A DNA stretch of 29,578 bases from Oribacterium sp. UBA4274 (GTDB lineage: Bacteria > Bacillota > Clostridia > Lachnospirales > Lachnospiraceae): contig DGVW01000114.1 of assembly GCA_002396005.1 (NCBI GenBank), positions 1 through 29,578 on the forward strand, written 5' to 3'. The notes below the pieces were generated by a model. That model was not told the origin of the DNA. It worked only from the letters and a program-made list of their open reading frames with translations, and did not search any database. This document shows positions 7,644-16,558 of this stretch, piece by piece; the stretch's first letter is position 1; each line of letters opens with the position of its first letter. Both the position numbers and the translations under genes were made by a program.

Positions 7644-9113
7644 ATGAAATTAGTAGATATAAAAACTGAGGAAAAAGGCTGTAAAAATGCTCAATCCAAC
7701 ATAGCACAGGAAGCTATAGATGATAGGACAGAAGAACTAAAATCAAGTGATAATAATAAAACCCAAAGTGAATCGAAGCAGGTGGATATGCTTCACGGCT
7801 CACTTCTTGACAAAATAGTATTATTTGCAGTACCCCTTGCTCTCAGCAGCATGCTGCAGCAACTTTTCAATACAGCGGATACTGCTGTAGTAGGTCGCTT
7901 CGCAAGTGCTCAGGATATGGCTGCAGTTGGTGCCAATAATTCGGTTATCAGTCTCATCATTTCTTTGTTTATGGGACTGTCTGTCGGTGCCAATGTTTCC
8001 ATAGCACGTCTCATAGGACTAAACAGGAAAAACAGGATAAACGATGCCATAGGAACCATCATTTTACTGGCAGGGGGCAGTGGGATACTACTTCTTGTTA
8101 TCGGTTTTATATTGTCCGATCCTATACATTCGCTCATAAGTACACCTAAGGATGTGACAGCTCTTGCTGTAAAGTATCTGCGTATTTACTCTGTAGGTAT
8201 GCCGTTTATCATGCTTTATAACTTTGGAGCTGCGATTCTCAGAAGTAAGGGAGACAGTAAAACTCCACTGTATTCATTGATCATTGCAGGTGTTATTAAT
8301 GTCCTTCTGAATCTTATATTTGTCATTCTGTTTAAGCAGGGTGTGGCCGGAGTAGGTTATGCTACCGTAATTTCCAATGTTATCAGTGCCGGTATTATCA
8401 TTTACACCATGATTCGAGGTGAGGAGGATTTCCGTCTCAAGCTTAGTTGTCTTAAGCTGCAAAAGGATGTCCTTACCATTGTTCTGAAGATTGGTGTTCC
8501 GGCAGGTCTTCAGGGCGTTATCTTTGCGGTGGCCAATACTGTTATCCAAAGCTCTATCAATGGTTTCGGTTCAGCTGCAGTGGCAGGATCAACTGCCAGT
8601 CAGAACATGGAAAACATGAGCTTTTTCTGCATCAGTGCATTTAATCAGGCGGCGACAACATTTATCAGTCAGAACTACAGTGCACAGGAGATGAAGAGAT
8701 GCAAGGTCATCTACAGATATTGTTTACTGGGTGGACTTATTTCATGCGGTCTCATCAATGTAGTTATGTTTCTTTTGCATGATCAGATCATAGGAATATT
8801 TACAACTGATCCCGAGGTTCAGAAGTTTGCGTTTATTCGTATGCAGCATGTCATGCTTTTTCAGTGGATGGCGGCAAGCTATGAAGTATCCGGCTCATCT
8901 ATGAGGGGTATGGGCATTTCCATGCTTCCGATGGTACTGACTATATTCGGTTGTGTAGGTTTTAGAGTATTCTGGGTAATGTTTATATTTCCGTTTATCG
9001 GAACATTTTCATCGCTTATGATGGTATATTTCGTGTCATGGATAATCACAGGCACTACAGTGATAGCCGCCTATTATATAACTGCACGCAAATATTTGAG
9101 AACGGATTTGTGA
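7644..9113 (+). CDS. MATE family multidrug/cation efflux transporter
   Basis: Integral membrane antiporter expected to export drugs or metabolites using Na+ or H+. After a charged N-terminus, the family start LLDKIVLFAVPLALSSMLQQLFNTADTAVVGRF is recognisable in parts (residues ~53-85), followed by about twelve hydrophobic segments up to the C-terminus. Typical inter-helix motifs such as GAAILRSKGDSKTPLY and GVPAGLQGVIFA are present. The first ~48 residues are hydrophilic and not part of the MATE core; Met49 (codon at 7788, with AGGTGG close upstream) is an alternative start giving 441 residues. The substrate is unknown. It starts 18 bases after the histidinol-phosphatase stop, so it probably ends the operon. 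Confidence 0.9.
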   Translation: MKLVDIKTEEKGCKNAQSNIAQEAIDDRTEELKSSDNNKTQSESKQVDMLHGSLLDKIVLFAVPLALSSMLQQLFNTADTAVVGRFASAQDMAAVGANNSVISLIISLFMGLSVGANVSIARLIGLNRKNRINDAIGTIILLAGGSGILLLVIGFILSDPIHSLISTPKDVTALAVKYLRIYSVGMPFIMLYNFGAAILRSKGDSKTPLYSLIIAGVINVLLNLIFVILFKQGVAGVGYATVISNVISAGIIIYTMIRGEEDFRLKLSCLKLQKDVLTIVLKIGVPAGLQGVIFAVANTVIQSSINGFGSAAVAGSTASQNMENMSFFCISAFNQAATTFISQNYSAQEMKRCKVIYRYCLLGGLISCGLINVVMFLLHDQIIGIFTTDPEVQKFAFIRMQHVMLFQWMAASYEVSGSSMRGMGISMLPMVLTIFGCVGFRVFWVMFIFPFIGTFSSLMMVYFVSWIITGTTVIAAYYITARKYLRTDL

Positions 9114-9131
9114 TAGCTTTTATTGATTTGC

Positions 9132-9160
9132 TTGACATTTACATGAGAAAGAAATAATAT
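9132..9160 (+). promoter_or_regulatory. Promoter of the pheST leader
   Basis: A TTGACA -35 box (9132-9137) and a TAATAT -10 box (9155-9160) are separated by exactly 17 bases, a near-consensus vegetative promoter. Transcription would start near 9167. A weaker second pair, TTGAAC near 9215 with TATTTA 16 bases on, could start a shorter leader nearer the T-box; that is uncertain. Confidence 0.75.
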
Positions 9161-9274
9161 AAAAAAAGTTTTATTTAACAAGAGAATGATGTGGCAGATT
9201 ACAGGTTTATATGTTTTGAACCGCAGATTCTGAGTGTTATTTAAATCAAATATATATGAGTAAAGACGTTGAAG

Positions 9275-9648
9275 GTGTTCAGTAGTACAGAGCTGATCTT
9301 TTCAAGAGAGTGATCGTGAGGCGCTGAGAGCGGTCTAAAGGATTTCTGATATGAACTTTCGCACCGGAGTCGTTCGGATGAACATATTGTGTGAGTACTT
9401 GTTTTTCGTAGATTAGGTTATATAAAACAGGTACGTATACTTCAGGGTATAGCATGGTTTCAAGTAGTTCGAAACGTTGATGCGCGTTAAGCATATTGAG
9501 TGTCTGATGTTGGTAGATGTTGACATATAGTTGTCACATACAGTACTCTGTAGACAGGTTCTTTGTTTTATGTGAGTATCCGATCATCAGGAAAAAGGGT
9601 GGTACCGCGATGATTCGTCCCTGTGTCTTATGACACAGGGATTTTTTT
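9275..9648 (+). promoter_or_regulatory. T-box leader (tRNA-Phe responsive) upstream of pheS
   Basis: Binds uncharged tRNA and then allows read-through into pheST. The T-box core AGGGTGGTACCGCG is at 9596-9609; its TGGT can pair with the ACCA 3' end of tRNA-Phe. The partner CGTCCCT for the antiterminator is at 9616-9622 and overlaps the terminator arm. Stem I is closed by GTGTTC (9275-9280) with GAACAT (9380-9385), next to an AGTAG/GGA kink-turn-like pair. GAGAG bulge sequence is at 9305-9310. The specifier codon is most likely TTC (Phe) at 9358-9360 in the context GAACTTTCGCACC. The stretch 9386-9590 between stem I and the antiterminator is longer than in a typical T-box. The identity is firm; the exact specifier register is inferred. 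Confidence 0.93.
9618..9648 (+). terminator. T-box regulated intrinsic terminator
   Basis: Ten-base-pair stem TCCCTGTGTC/GACACAGGGA (9618-9627 with 9632-9641), TTAT loop, then seven T (9642-9648). Its 5' arm overlaps the antiterminator partner, so the two structures exclude each other. Confidence 0.95.
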
Positions 9649-9710
9649 ATTATCGTCGAGTAGCTGATATAAAATATGGTTTTTATTCTAACTGATCAAA
9701 GGAGATTCAA

Positions 9711-10733
9711 ATGGAAAACACAAAGTTGGAAGAGCTTAAGAAGCTTGCCGAAAAGAGCATCAAGGATGCCAAGGATGTCAGCAGCTTAAATGATATCCGA
9801 GTAAAGTTCCTCGGTAAAAAGGGTGAGATTACTTCATTACTTAAATCCATGAAGGATCTGAGTCCTGAAGAGAAGCCTAAGTTTGGACAGATGGTTAATG
9901 CTATACGTCAGGAGGTTGAGGCTTCTCTTGAACATCATATGAAGGAACTTCAGGAAGCTGCCAAGGAAGCCAAAATGGCTGCTGAAACAATAGATGTTAC
10001 ACTTCCTGCCAAGAAGATGGCTTACGGTCATGCTCATCCAAATACAAGAGCTCTTGAGGAAGTAGAAAAGATATTTGTTGGCATGGGATATGAGGTAGTT
10101 GAAGGTCCTGAGGTAGAGCTTGATGAGTATAATTTTGAAAAGCTTAATATCCCTGCAGGACATCCGGCAAGAGATGAGCAGGATACCTTCTATATCAATG
10201 AGAACATTCTTCTTCGTACTCAGACTTCTTCGGTACAGGCAAGAGTTATGGAGCAAGGCAAGCTTCCTATCCGTATGATATGTCCGGGACGTGTTTTCCG
10301 TTCAGACGCTGTGGATGCTACACATTCACCTTCCTTCCATCAGATTGAAGGTCTTGTAATTGATAAGCACGTTACATTTGCAGACCTCAAGGGAACACTT
10401 GATACATTTGCAAAGGAACTCTTCGGACCGGAGACTAAGACGAAGCTTCGTCCTCATCATTTCCCATTTACTGAGCCGTCAGCCGAAGTTGATGTTTCAT
10501 GCTTCAAGTGCGGAGGTAAAGGCTGTCGTTTCTGTAAGGGAGAGGGCTGGATTGAGATACTCGGCTGTGGTATGGTTCATCCGCATGTCCTTGAGATGTG
10601 CGGAATTGATCCTAATGAGTATCAGGGCTTTGCCTTTGGTGTAGGTCTTGAGAGAATCGCACTTCTCAAGTATGAGATTGATGACATGCGTCTTCTCTAT
10701 GAGAACGACACACGTTTCCTCAGTCAGTTCTGA
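9711..10733 (+). CDS. pheS: Phenylalanine--tRNA ligase alpha subunit
   Basis: Catalytic subunit of the alpha2-beta2 class-II synthetase that charges tRNA-Phe. The 340-residue protein has an N-terminal coiled coil (residues ~1-85, Lys/Glu rich), then motif 2 around RVFRSDAVDATHSPSFHQIEG, a cysteine cluster CFKCGGKGCRFCKGEGW (near residues 264-280) and motif 3 FGVGLERIALLKYEIDD. These are the standard features of bacterial PheS. The ATG has an AAAGGAG site 7 bases upstream. It lies behind the T-box leader and 83 bases before pheT, so phenylalanine starvation should raise both. Confidence 0.98.
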   Translation: MENTKLEELKKLAEKSIKDAKDVSSLNDIRVKFLGKKGEITSLLKSMKDLSPEEKPKFGQMVNAIRQEVEASLEHHMKELQEAAKEAKMAAETIDVTLPAKKMAYGHAHPNTRALEEVEKIFVGMGYEVVEGPEVELDEYNFEKLNIPAGHPARDEQDTFYINENILLRTQTSSVQARVMEQGKLPIRMICPGRVFRSDAVDATHSPSFHQIEGLVIDKHVTFADLKGTLDTFAKELFGPETKTKLRPHHFPFTEPSAEVDVSCFKCGGKGCRFCKGEGWIEILGCGMVHPHVLEMCGIDPNEYQGFAFGVGLERIALLKYEIDDMRLLYENDTRFLSQF

Positions 10734-10816
10734 TTTTTGAAGCAAAGTGAATTGTTATAGTTGTGATATTCACAGCTTATTTTCCGGAAATCCGGTATAT
10801 CGATTAGGAGAATATA

Positions 10817-13255
10817 ATGAATACATCTATGAATTGGATCAAGGAGTACGTTCCTGATCTTGACTGTACACCAAAGGAGTGGACAGATGCAGTAACACTT
10901 ACAGGTACTAAGGTTGAAACTTGTACCATTCTTAATAAAAATCTTGAGAAGATCGTAACAGGTCAGATTAAATCAATGGAGAGGCACCCTGATTCAGATC
11001 ATCTTTGGATCTGTCAGGTTGATGTTGGACAGGATTCTCTCGTTCAGATCGTAACAGGAGCTCAGAATCAGAAGGTTGGAGATGTTGTGCCTGTAGTTCT
11101 TGATGGAGGAAAAGTTGCAGGTGGCCATGATGGCGGTGAGCTTCCTGCTGATGGCGTAGAGATCAAGGCCGGTAAATTAAGAGGCGTTGAGTCTTTCGGT
11201 ATGATGTGCTCTATTGAAGAGCTTGGATCATCACGTGAGTTCTATCCTGAAGCTCCGGAGGAAGGTCTCTACATTTTCCCTGAAGGAACAGCAGTAGGCC
11301 AGGATGCACCTACACTACTCGGATTAAATGATGCCATCCATGAGTATGAGATTACATCAAACCGAGTAGATTGCTACAGTGTTCTGGGTATAGCAAGAGA
11401 AGCTGCAGCAACATTCAGAAAAACCTTCCATATGCCAAAGGAAGAGAAATCAGGAAACAACGAGGATATCCATGATTATCTCAGCGTAGAGGTTCTTGAT
11501 ACTGATCTTTGCCCAAGATATACAGCGAGAATAGTTAAGAATATTAAAATTGCTCCATCACCAAAGTGGATGCAGATCAGACTTGCAAGTGCAGGTATCC
11601 GTCCTATCAATAACATCGTTGATATCACAAATTACGTTATGCTTGAGTATGGTCAGCCGATGCACAGCTATGACTATGATACTATAAGAGGTCATAAGAT
11701 CGTCGTTAAGTGCGCACAGGATGGCGATGTTTTTGAGACTCTTGATCAACAGGAGAGAAAGCTGGACCATACAGTTCTTACTATTTGTGATGCCGAGGGC
11801 GCTATCGGTATTGCAGGTATCATGGGCGGACAGAACTCCAAGATTACTGATGATGTAAAGACTATGGTCTTTGAAGCTGCAACTTTTGATGGAACCAATA
11901 TCCGTCTCAGTGCACGTAAGGTTGGTGACAGAACTGATGCTTCTGCTTATTTTGAGAAGGGACTTGATCCAAACCTTGCTGAAGCAGCTATCAATCGTGC
12001 CTGTGCTCTCATTGAGGAACTTGATGCAGGTGAAGTTATCGGAGGCATGATAGATGTTTACCCTGTAAAGCGTGAGCCGTCCGTCGTCAAGTGCAAGGCA
12101 TCTGAGATCAACAATCTCATCGGCTTTAACCTGTCTGCACAGGAGATGAAGGAGTATCTTGAGCGCATCGAGCTTAAGACAGAGATCGATTCAGATGGAG
12201 ATTCACTCACAGTAACAGCTCCAACATTCCGTCAGGATATCCACCGTATGTGTGATGTTGCAGAGGAAATCGCAAGATTTTACGGTTATGACAAGATCCC
12301 TACAACACTTCCTGCCGGTTCAGATGTTGCAGGACGTCTGGCACCTGAGCTTCAGGTAAATGAGAGAGTGAGACATTATGCTCAGGCTCTTGGATACTCA
12401 CAGGCTTTCATGTACAGCTTCGAGTCTCCTAAGGTATACGACAAGCTTCTGTTCCCTGAGGATGCAAAGGAGAAACAGCAGATCAAGATATCCAATCCGC
12501 TTGGTGAGGACTTCTCAGTTATGAGAACCTCCAGCCTTAACGGTATGCTTACATCCTTGTCAACAAACTACAATCGTCGTAACAAAGTTGCCAAGCTTTA
12601 TGAGATGGCTAATGTCTATATTCCAAAGGCATTACCTCTTACCGAGCTTCCTGACGAGCGTATGACACTTACTCTCGGATTCATCGGAGAGGGAGATTTC
12701 TTTACAATGAAGGGTGATGTTGAGGATATTCTCAACCAGCTCGGAATCAATGGAAGATTCCATTATGATGCTGCAGGATGTGGAAAGCCATTCCTCCATC
12801 CTGGTCGTCGTGCCAATATCGTTTATGGCGGCAAGGTGATCGGATTTATGGGAGAGGTTCATCCTACAGTTCTTGAGAACTATTCAATCGGAGACAAGGC
12901 TTATGTGGCTGTGATCGATATGCCTGAGATATATCCGCTTGTAAATGATGATACAAAGTATGTACCGCTTGCCAAGTTCCCATCAGTAGCTCGTGATTTC
13001 TCAATGCTTGTACCACTTGATGTTACAGCAGGACAGATTGAAGATGTACTTATCCAGAGAGCAGGTAAGCTTTGTGAGTCAGTAGAACTCTTTGATATCT
13101 ATATCGGTGCACAGGTTCTCGCAGGATATAAGTCAATGGCTTATAAGGTTACATTACGTGCCAAGGATCATACATTAACTGATGATGAGATCAATTCAGT
13201 AGTTAAGAAGATCCTTAATGGTCTTGAGAGACTTGGTGTATCACTTAGAAGCTGA
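10817..13255 (+). CDS. pheT: Phenylalanine--tRNA ligase beta subunit
   Basis: Non-catalytic subunit carrying editing and tRNA-binding functions. The 812-residue protein, slightly long for the family, shows the N-terminal OB-fold tRNA-binding domain (about residues 40-150; HPDSDHLWICQVDVG), the B3/B4 editing region (GIRPINNIVDITNYVMLEYGQPMH in parts, near 260-285), the B5 domain, a catalytic-like core, and the C-terminal anticodon-binding ferredoxin-fold domain (KFPSVARDFSMLVP to LGVSLRS). The start ATG has AGGAG 7 bases upstream. It follows pheS in the same T-box-controlled transcript. A terminator lies ~105 bases downstream. Confidence 0.98.
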   Translation: MNTSMNWIKEYVPDLDCTPKEWTDAVTLTGTKVETCTILNKNLEKIVTGQIKSMERHPDSDHLWICQVDVGQDSLVQIVTGAQNQKVGDVVPVVLDGGKVAGGHDGGELPADGVEIKAGKLRGVESFGMMCSIEELGSSREFYPEAPEEGLYIFPEGTAVGQDAPTLLGLNDAIHEYEITSNRVDCYSVLGIAREAAATFRKTFHMPKEEKSGNNEDIHDYLSVEVLDTDLCPRYTARIVKNIKIAPSPKWMQIRLASAGIRPINNIVDITNYVMLEYGQPMHSYDYDTIRGHKIVVKCAQDGDVFETLDQQERKLDHTVLTICDAEGAIGIAGIMGGQNSKITDDVKTMVFEAATFDGTNIRLSARKVGDRTDASAYFEKGLDPNLAEAAINRACALIEELDAGEVIGGMIDVYPVKREPSVVKCKASEINNLIGFNLSAQEMKEYLERIELKTEIDSDGDSLTVTAPTFRQDIHRMCDVAEEIARFYGYDKIPTTLPAGSDVAGRLAPELQVNERVRHYAQALGYSQAFMYSFESPKVYDKLLFPEDAKEKQQIKISNPLGEDFSVMRTSSLNGMLTSLSTNYNRRNKVAKLYEMANVYIPKALPLTELPDERMTLTLGFIGEGDFFTMKGDVEDILNQLGINGRFHYDAAGCGKPFLHPGRRANIVYGGKVIGFMGEVHPTVLENYSIGDKAYVAVIDMPEIYPLVNDDTKYVPLAKFPSVARDFSMLVPLDVTAGQIEDVLIQRAGKLCESVELFDIYIGAQVLAGYKSMAYKVTLRAKDHTLTDDEINSVVKKILNGLERLGVSLRS

Positions 13256-13360
13256 TATATCAAATTGAATACTATGCTTAGCATGATCAGTAAGGATACA
13301 TAATCAGGATAATCACACATAAGATTGATTTGATACAGCATTCAGCTTGGCAGTAAATGA

Positions 13361-13396
13361 AAATCCCGGAGGCAGTTTTTAAAGCCTTCGGGATTT
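13361..13396 (+). terminator. Bidirectional terminator between pheT and smpB
   Basis: Thirteen-pair stem AAATCCCGGAGGC / GCCTTCGGGATTT with one G-U pair (13361-13373 with 13384-13396) and a 10-base loop. T-rich sequence follows on the + strand (CTATTTTT) and a shorter T-rich stretch on the - strand. It lies between convergent pheT and smpB and may serve both. Confidence 0.85.
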
Positions 13397-13440
13397 CTAT
13401 TTTTAAAATATGATGACCAGCAGCATAATTAACAAAACAA

Positions 13441-13923
13441 TCAGACACGAAGATTGGCACCCTTGAAGTCTCTTTCAAGTTCACGTTTCTGCTGTTTCTT
13501 GGCGAGGTCGGCACGTTTGTCATAGAGTTTCTTACCACGGCAGAGACCTATCTCAACCTTTACGAGAGACTTTCTGAAATAAACGCGGAGTGGAACGAGA
13601 GCAAAGCCCTGTTCTTTTAACTTACCGAGCAGCTTGTTGATCTCGGACTTGTGCAGCAGAAGCTTTCTGTCCCGAAGAGGATCTTTATTAAAGATATTGC
13701 CCTTTTCATAAGGATTGATATGCATACCAAGGATATATACCTCGCCGTTTTTTATAGTGCAGAACGATTCTTTGATAGAACACTGTCCGAGCCTCATTGA
13801 CTTAACCTCGGTACCTGCTAACTCGATGCCGCACTCGATTGTTTCGTCTACAAAATAATCATGATATGCCTTTTTATTGTTGGCTATTAATTTTGTACCT
13901 TCTTCTTTACCATAATTAGCCAT
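13441..13923 (-). CDS. smpB: SsrA-binding protein SmpB
   Basis: Binds tmRNA and brings it to stalled ribosomes for trans-translation. The 160-residue protein has the family order: KLIANNKKAYHDYF, then GIELAGTEVKSMRLGQCSIKES in parts, then INPYEKGN, RDRKLLLHK, and a basic C-terminal tail (KKQQKRELERDFK). The chosen ATG at 13923 has a strong GGAGGAG site just upstream; a start five codons further upstream would lack one. The start overlaps the 3' end of rnr by 8 bases, so the two are translationally coupled. The tmRNA gene itself is not in the window. Confidence 0.97.
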   Translation of the reverse strand: MANYGKEEGTKLIANNKKAYHDYFVDETIECGIELAGTEVKSMRLGQCSIKESFCTIKNGEVYILGMHINPYEKGNIFNKDPLRDRKLLLHKSEINKLLGKLKEQGFALVPLRVYFRKSLVKVEIGLCRGKKLYDKRADLAKKQQKRELERDFKGANLRV

Positions 13924-16096
13924 CCTGCTCCTCCTCAAAATCCCTTACCATCATAAAATCTATAGTTCTTGTCAATTTATCAGCCCTTAATGCACGAACA
14001 TGAACTTTGTCACCCAGTCTGTAAACCTTGCCTGAACGTTCACCGACAAGCTCATACTTGTCCTCGTGGAAAATAAAGTAATCATAATCCATAAGACGAA
14101 GAGCCACCATGCCTTCGACAGTGTTTGGCAGTTGAACATATATACCGTAATTGGTTATACCGGAAACAACACCATAAAACTCTTCATCGATATGGTGCTG
14201 CATCCATTCACATTGCTTAAGCTTGTCAGTTTCTCTTTCTGCTTCATCAGCACGCCTTTCAAGAGTAGAAGACCTGTCGGCAACAGCCGGAAGCAGCTTT
14301 CGATAATGCTCCAGGCGTCTTGATTTGAGCTCTCCGCGAAGATCCTCTTTGATGATACGGTGAATCTGGAGATCCGGATAACGGCGGATAGGAGATGTAA
14401 AGTGGCAGTAATACTTAGCCGCAAGACCAAAGTGACCGCTGCACTCAGTTGAATATCTGGCCTGTTTCATGGATCTTAATGTCATAGTCTTGATTATTGG
14501 CTCTTCAGGTGTCCCTTCGATGGACTCCAGAAGCTTCTGAACTTCCTTAGGTCGAATGCTGTCTTCATCACGCATCCTTATAAAGTGCCCGAAGTTCTCA
14601 ACTGCAATCGAAAGTGCCTGAAACTTCTCGGGATCCGGCTTTTCATGTACACGATATACAAAAGGTACCTGCTGCCAGTAGAAATCCTCGGCAACGGTTT
14701 CATTGGCTGCCAGCATGAAATCTTCGATGAGCATGTTTGACTCATTACGTATATAAGGAAGTATCTCTGTTACTTTTCCCTTTTCGTCCAGTAAAATCCT
14801 GGTCTCAGGGAAATCAAAATCAATACCGCCACGCTCATGACGACGCTTACGTAAAAGCTTTGACAGTTCATACATACGGAAGATCATATCCTTAAATGGA
14901 AGATAAGAGTTGATATCTTCACCATTTTTCAGTTCCTCACCTGTGATGACACTGTGAACCCCATTGTAAGTCATCCTTTTATCACTATGTATAACTGACT
15001 CGCAAAGCTCATGATCCAGAATCCTGCCGTTCTCATCGATATCCATGATACAGGTAAGTGTCAAACGATCCTCACCTTCATTGAGAGAGCAGATACCGTT
15101 GCAGAGAACTCTCGGAAGCATCGGGATAACTCTGTCAGTCAGATAAACTGAGGTGCCTCTGTTAAGTGCCTCCTGATCGATGAGAGAGTGCTCTGTGACG
15201 TATTGGCTTACATCAGCAATATGAACATATAGCTTATACATCCTTTTTTCAGAGTCATACTCAAGGGATATGGCATCATCCAGATCCTTGGCATCTTCAC
15301 CATCAATGGTAACCGTTGTAAGGTCTCTGAAATCATGATCACTGCGTCTTGCGATGGCATCCTCCGGTACGTGATCCGGTACAGATTCGGCAGCTTTCAT
15401 TATGTCCTTCGGAAATGCTTCCGGCAGACCATAAGCGCGAACAATAGAGAGGATATCCACGCCGGGATCATTGACATGGCCGAGTATCTCGGTGATGACA
15501 CCTTCAGGCTTATGTTTGCTGTCACCGTAGCTCAGAATCTTAACAACAACCTTGTGACCGTTGACCGCCCGCATGTCGTGTCCCTGTGGTATAAAGATGT
15601 CTTTCAATATTCTCTGATTGTCTGGCTCAACAAATCCAAAAGTCTTGCTCTTTCTGTATATTCCTACGATTTCTTTGTTGGCATGTTCAAGTATCTGAGT
15701 AACATGTCCCTCTGAACGATAACCTGAACCGCCGTCTTTTGTGATGATGATTCGTACCCTATCACCATCTAAAGCATCACCTGTATAGTCAGCAGGAATG
15801 AAAATATCGGCTTCATCTTCATGACCTTCGAGGCTCACGAAACCGAAACCTCTTTGATTGGCAGTGAATGTACCTACATGAGTGAAGTTCTCGGTACGGC
15901 CATACTTGCCTTTTTGAGAGATACCTATCTTACCTTCGGCTACCAGGCGATCCAGAACTTCCTGAAGTGCGGCCCGTTCTGCCTTGGGTATGCCCATAAG
16001 CATAGCCATCTCTTTGGCTTTCATAGGCTGATATATTTTATCCTTTACGAGATCAACTATCAGCTTACCAAGCTTTTCTTTTTGATAATCTTGCAT
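13916..16096 (-). CDS. rnr: Ribonuclease R
   Basis: Processive 3'-5' exoribonuclease that degrades structured RNA and works with tmRNA-SmpB on stalled messages. The 726-residue protein has an N-terminal winged-helix region (residues ~5-65), two cold-shock domains (GTFTANQRGFGFVSLEG near 75-91; IYRKSKTFGFVEPDN near 146-160), the RNB catalytic domain from ~255 with the acidic cluster TIDGEDAKDLDDA (Asp265-Asp274), and a C-terminal S1 domain (FYGVVSGITNYGIYVQLP). An upstream TTG at 16117 is possible, but ATG 16096 has an AAGGAG site 5 bases away. It overlaps smpB. A terminator separates it from secG, so its transcription is either read-through or from an unseen promoter. Confidence 0.97.
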   Translation of the reverse strand: MQDYQKEKLGKLIVDLVKDKIYQPMKAKEMAMLMGIPKAERAALQEVLDRLVAEGKIGISQKGKYGRTENFTHVGTFTANQRGFGFVSLEGHEDEADIFIPADYTGDALDGDRVRIIITKDGGSGYRSEGHVTQILEHANKEIVGIYRKSKTFGFVEPDNQRILKDIFIPQGHDMRAVNGHKVVVKILSYGDSKHKPEGVITEILGHVNDPGVDILSIVRAYGLPEAFPKDIMKAAESVPDHVPEDAIARRSDHDFRDLTTVTIDGEDAKDLDDAISLEYDSEKRMYKLYVHIADVSQYVTEHSLIDQEALNRGTSVYLTDRVIPMLPRVLCNGICSLNEGEDRLTLTCIMDIDENGRILDHELCESVIHSDKRMTYNGVHSVITGEELKNGEDINSYLPFKDMIFRMYELSKLLRKRRHERGGIDFDFPETRILLDEKGKVTEILPYIRNESNMLIEDFMLAANETVAEDFYWQQVPFVYRVHEKPDPEKFQALSIAVENFGHFIRMRDEDSIRPKEVQKLLESIEGTPEEPIIKTMTLRSMKQARYSTECSGHFGLAAKYYCHFTSPIRRYPDLQIHRIIKEDLRGELKSRRLEHYRKLLPAVADRSSTLERRADEAERETDKLKQCEWMQHHIDEEFYGVVSGITNYGIYVQLPNTVEGMVALRLMDYDYFIFHEDKYELVGERSGKVYRLGDKVHVRALRADKLTRTIDFMMVRDFEEEQDG

Positions 16097-16105
16097 AAAA
16101 ACTCC

Positions 16106-16117
16106 TTGTCCGGACAA
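16106..16117. repeat. Perfect 12-base palindrome at the rnr ribosome binding site
   Basis: TTGTCCGGACAA is a perfect palindrome lying immediately 5' of, and overlapping by two bases, the AAGGAG site of rnr on the - strand. A further GTCCG (16122-16126) follows on the + strand. It could be a protein site or an RNA structure; nothing else supports a role. Confidence 0.4.
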
Positions 16118-16148
16118 ATCAGTCCGTCGAAAATAGGGCGGTGTCAGT

Positions 16149-16182
16149 AAAAAACACCTGCATACATATTGTATGCAGGTGT
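16149..16182 (-). terminator. Intrinsic terminator after secG
   Basis: Perfect 13-base-pair stem (16154-16166 with 16170-16182) and a 3-base loop. On the - strand it is followed by a run of T (complement of A at 16149-16154). It lies between secG and rnr in the direction of transcription. Confidence 0.92.
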
Positions 16183-16227
16183 CTGTTAACTGTCATTAAA
16201 TTCGTAGTTCAAAAACAATAATGTTTA

Positions 16228-16455
16228 TCACCAAATGATATCAAGTACGAGAGCTAAAACAAAGAAAAGTGCTGCAGCAATCTTTGTGAACTTCTCAAGT
16301 CCACCCTCGATAGAACGTCCTTTGTTCTTGGACCAGTATGACTCAGCCATACCTGAAATAGCTCCAAGACCTGCGCTCTTACCTTCCTGCATGAGAATGA
16401 TGGCAGAAAGTGCGATACCGATAATACAGAATATAATTACAAGTGCGATTTTCAT
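16228..16455 (-). CDS. secG: Preprotein translocase subunit SecG
   Basis: Small membrane subunit of the SecYEG channel that assists SecA-driven export. At 75 residues it has the family layout: a hydrophobic segment (residues ~2-22), a polar loop with LMQEGKSAGLGAISG, a central basic stretch (SKNKGRS), and a second hydrophobic segment to the C-terminus (~55-75). The ATG has AAGGTGGTGA upstream on the - strand. It is first in its transcript, with its own promoter and a terminator before rnr; the order secG-rnr-smpB is conserved in many Firmicutes. Confidence 0.96.
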   Translation of the reverse strand: MKIALVIIFCIIGIALSAIILMQEGKSAGLGAISGMAESYWSKNKGRSIEGGLEKFTKIAAALFFVLALVLDIIW

Positions 16456-16500
16456 AAATCTTCACCACCTTATACATAAAATAATTTAAAACACCGTAGT

Positions 16501-16529
16501 ACTATAACATGTATAGTCATTTTGTGCAA
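16501..16529 (-). promoter_or_regulatory. Promoter of secG
   Basis: On the - strand TTGCAC (16529-16524) and TATAGT (16506-16501) are 17 bases apart. The -10 box has one mismatch to consensus, while the -35 box is weak. The position, ~45 bases upstream of the secG ATG, fits. Confidence 0.55.
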
Positions 16530-16558
16530 GAGGGTATTTGAAAGATATCATTTATGTA

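Noticed and set aside
9279..9494. Reverse-strand frame of 71 codons in the gene-free stretch before pheS
   Set aside because: It runs antisense through stem I of the T-box, which explains the sequence.
13258..13335. TATCAAAT/ATTTGATA inverted repeat after pheT
   Set aside because: AT-rich 8-base arms 62 bases apart are likely by chance; the terminator just downstream explains the interval better.
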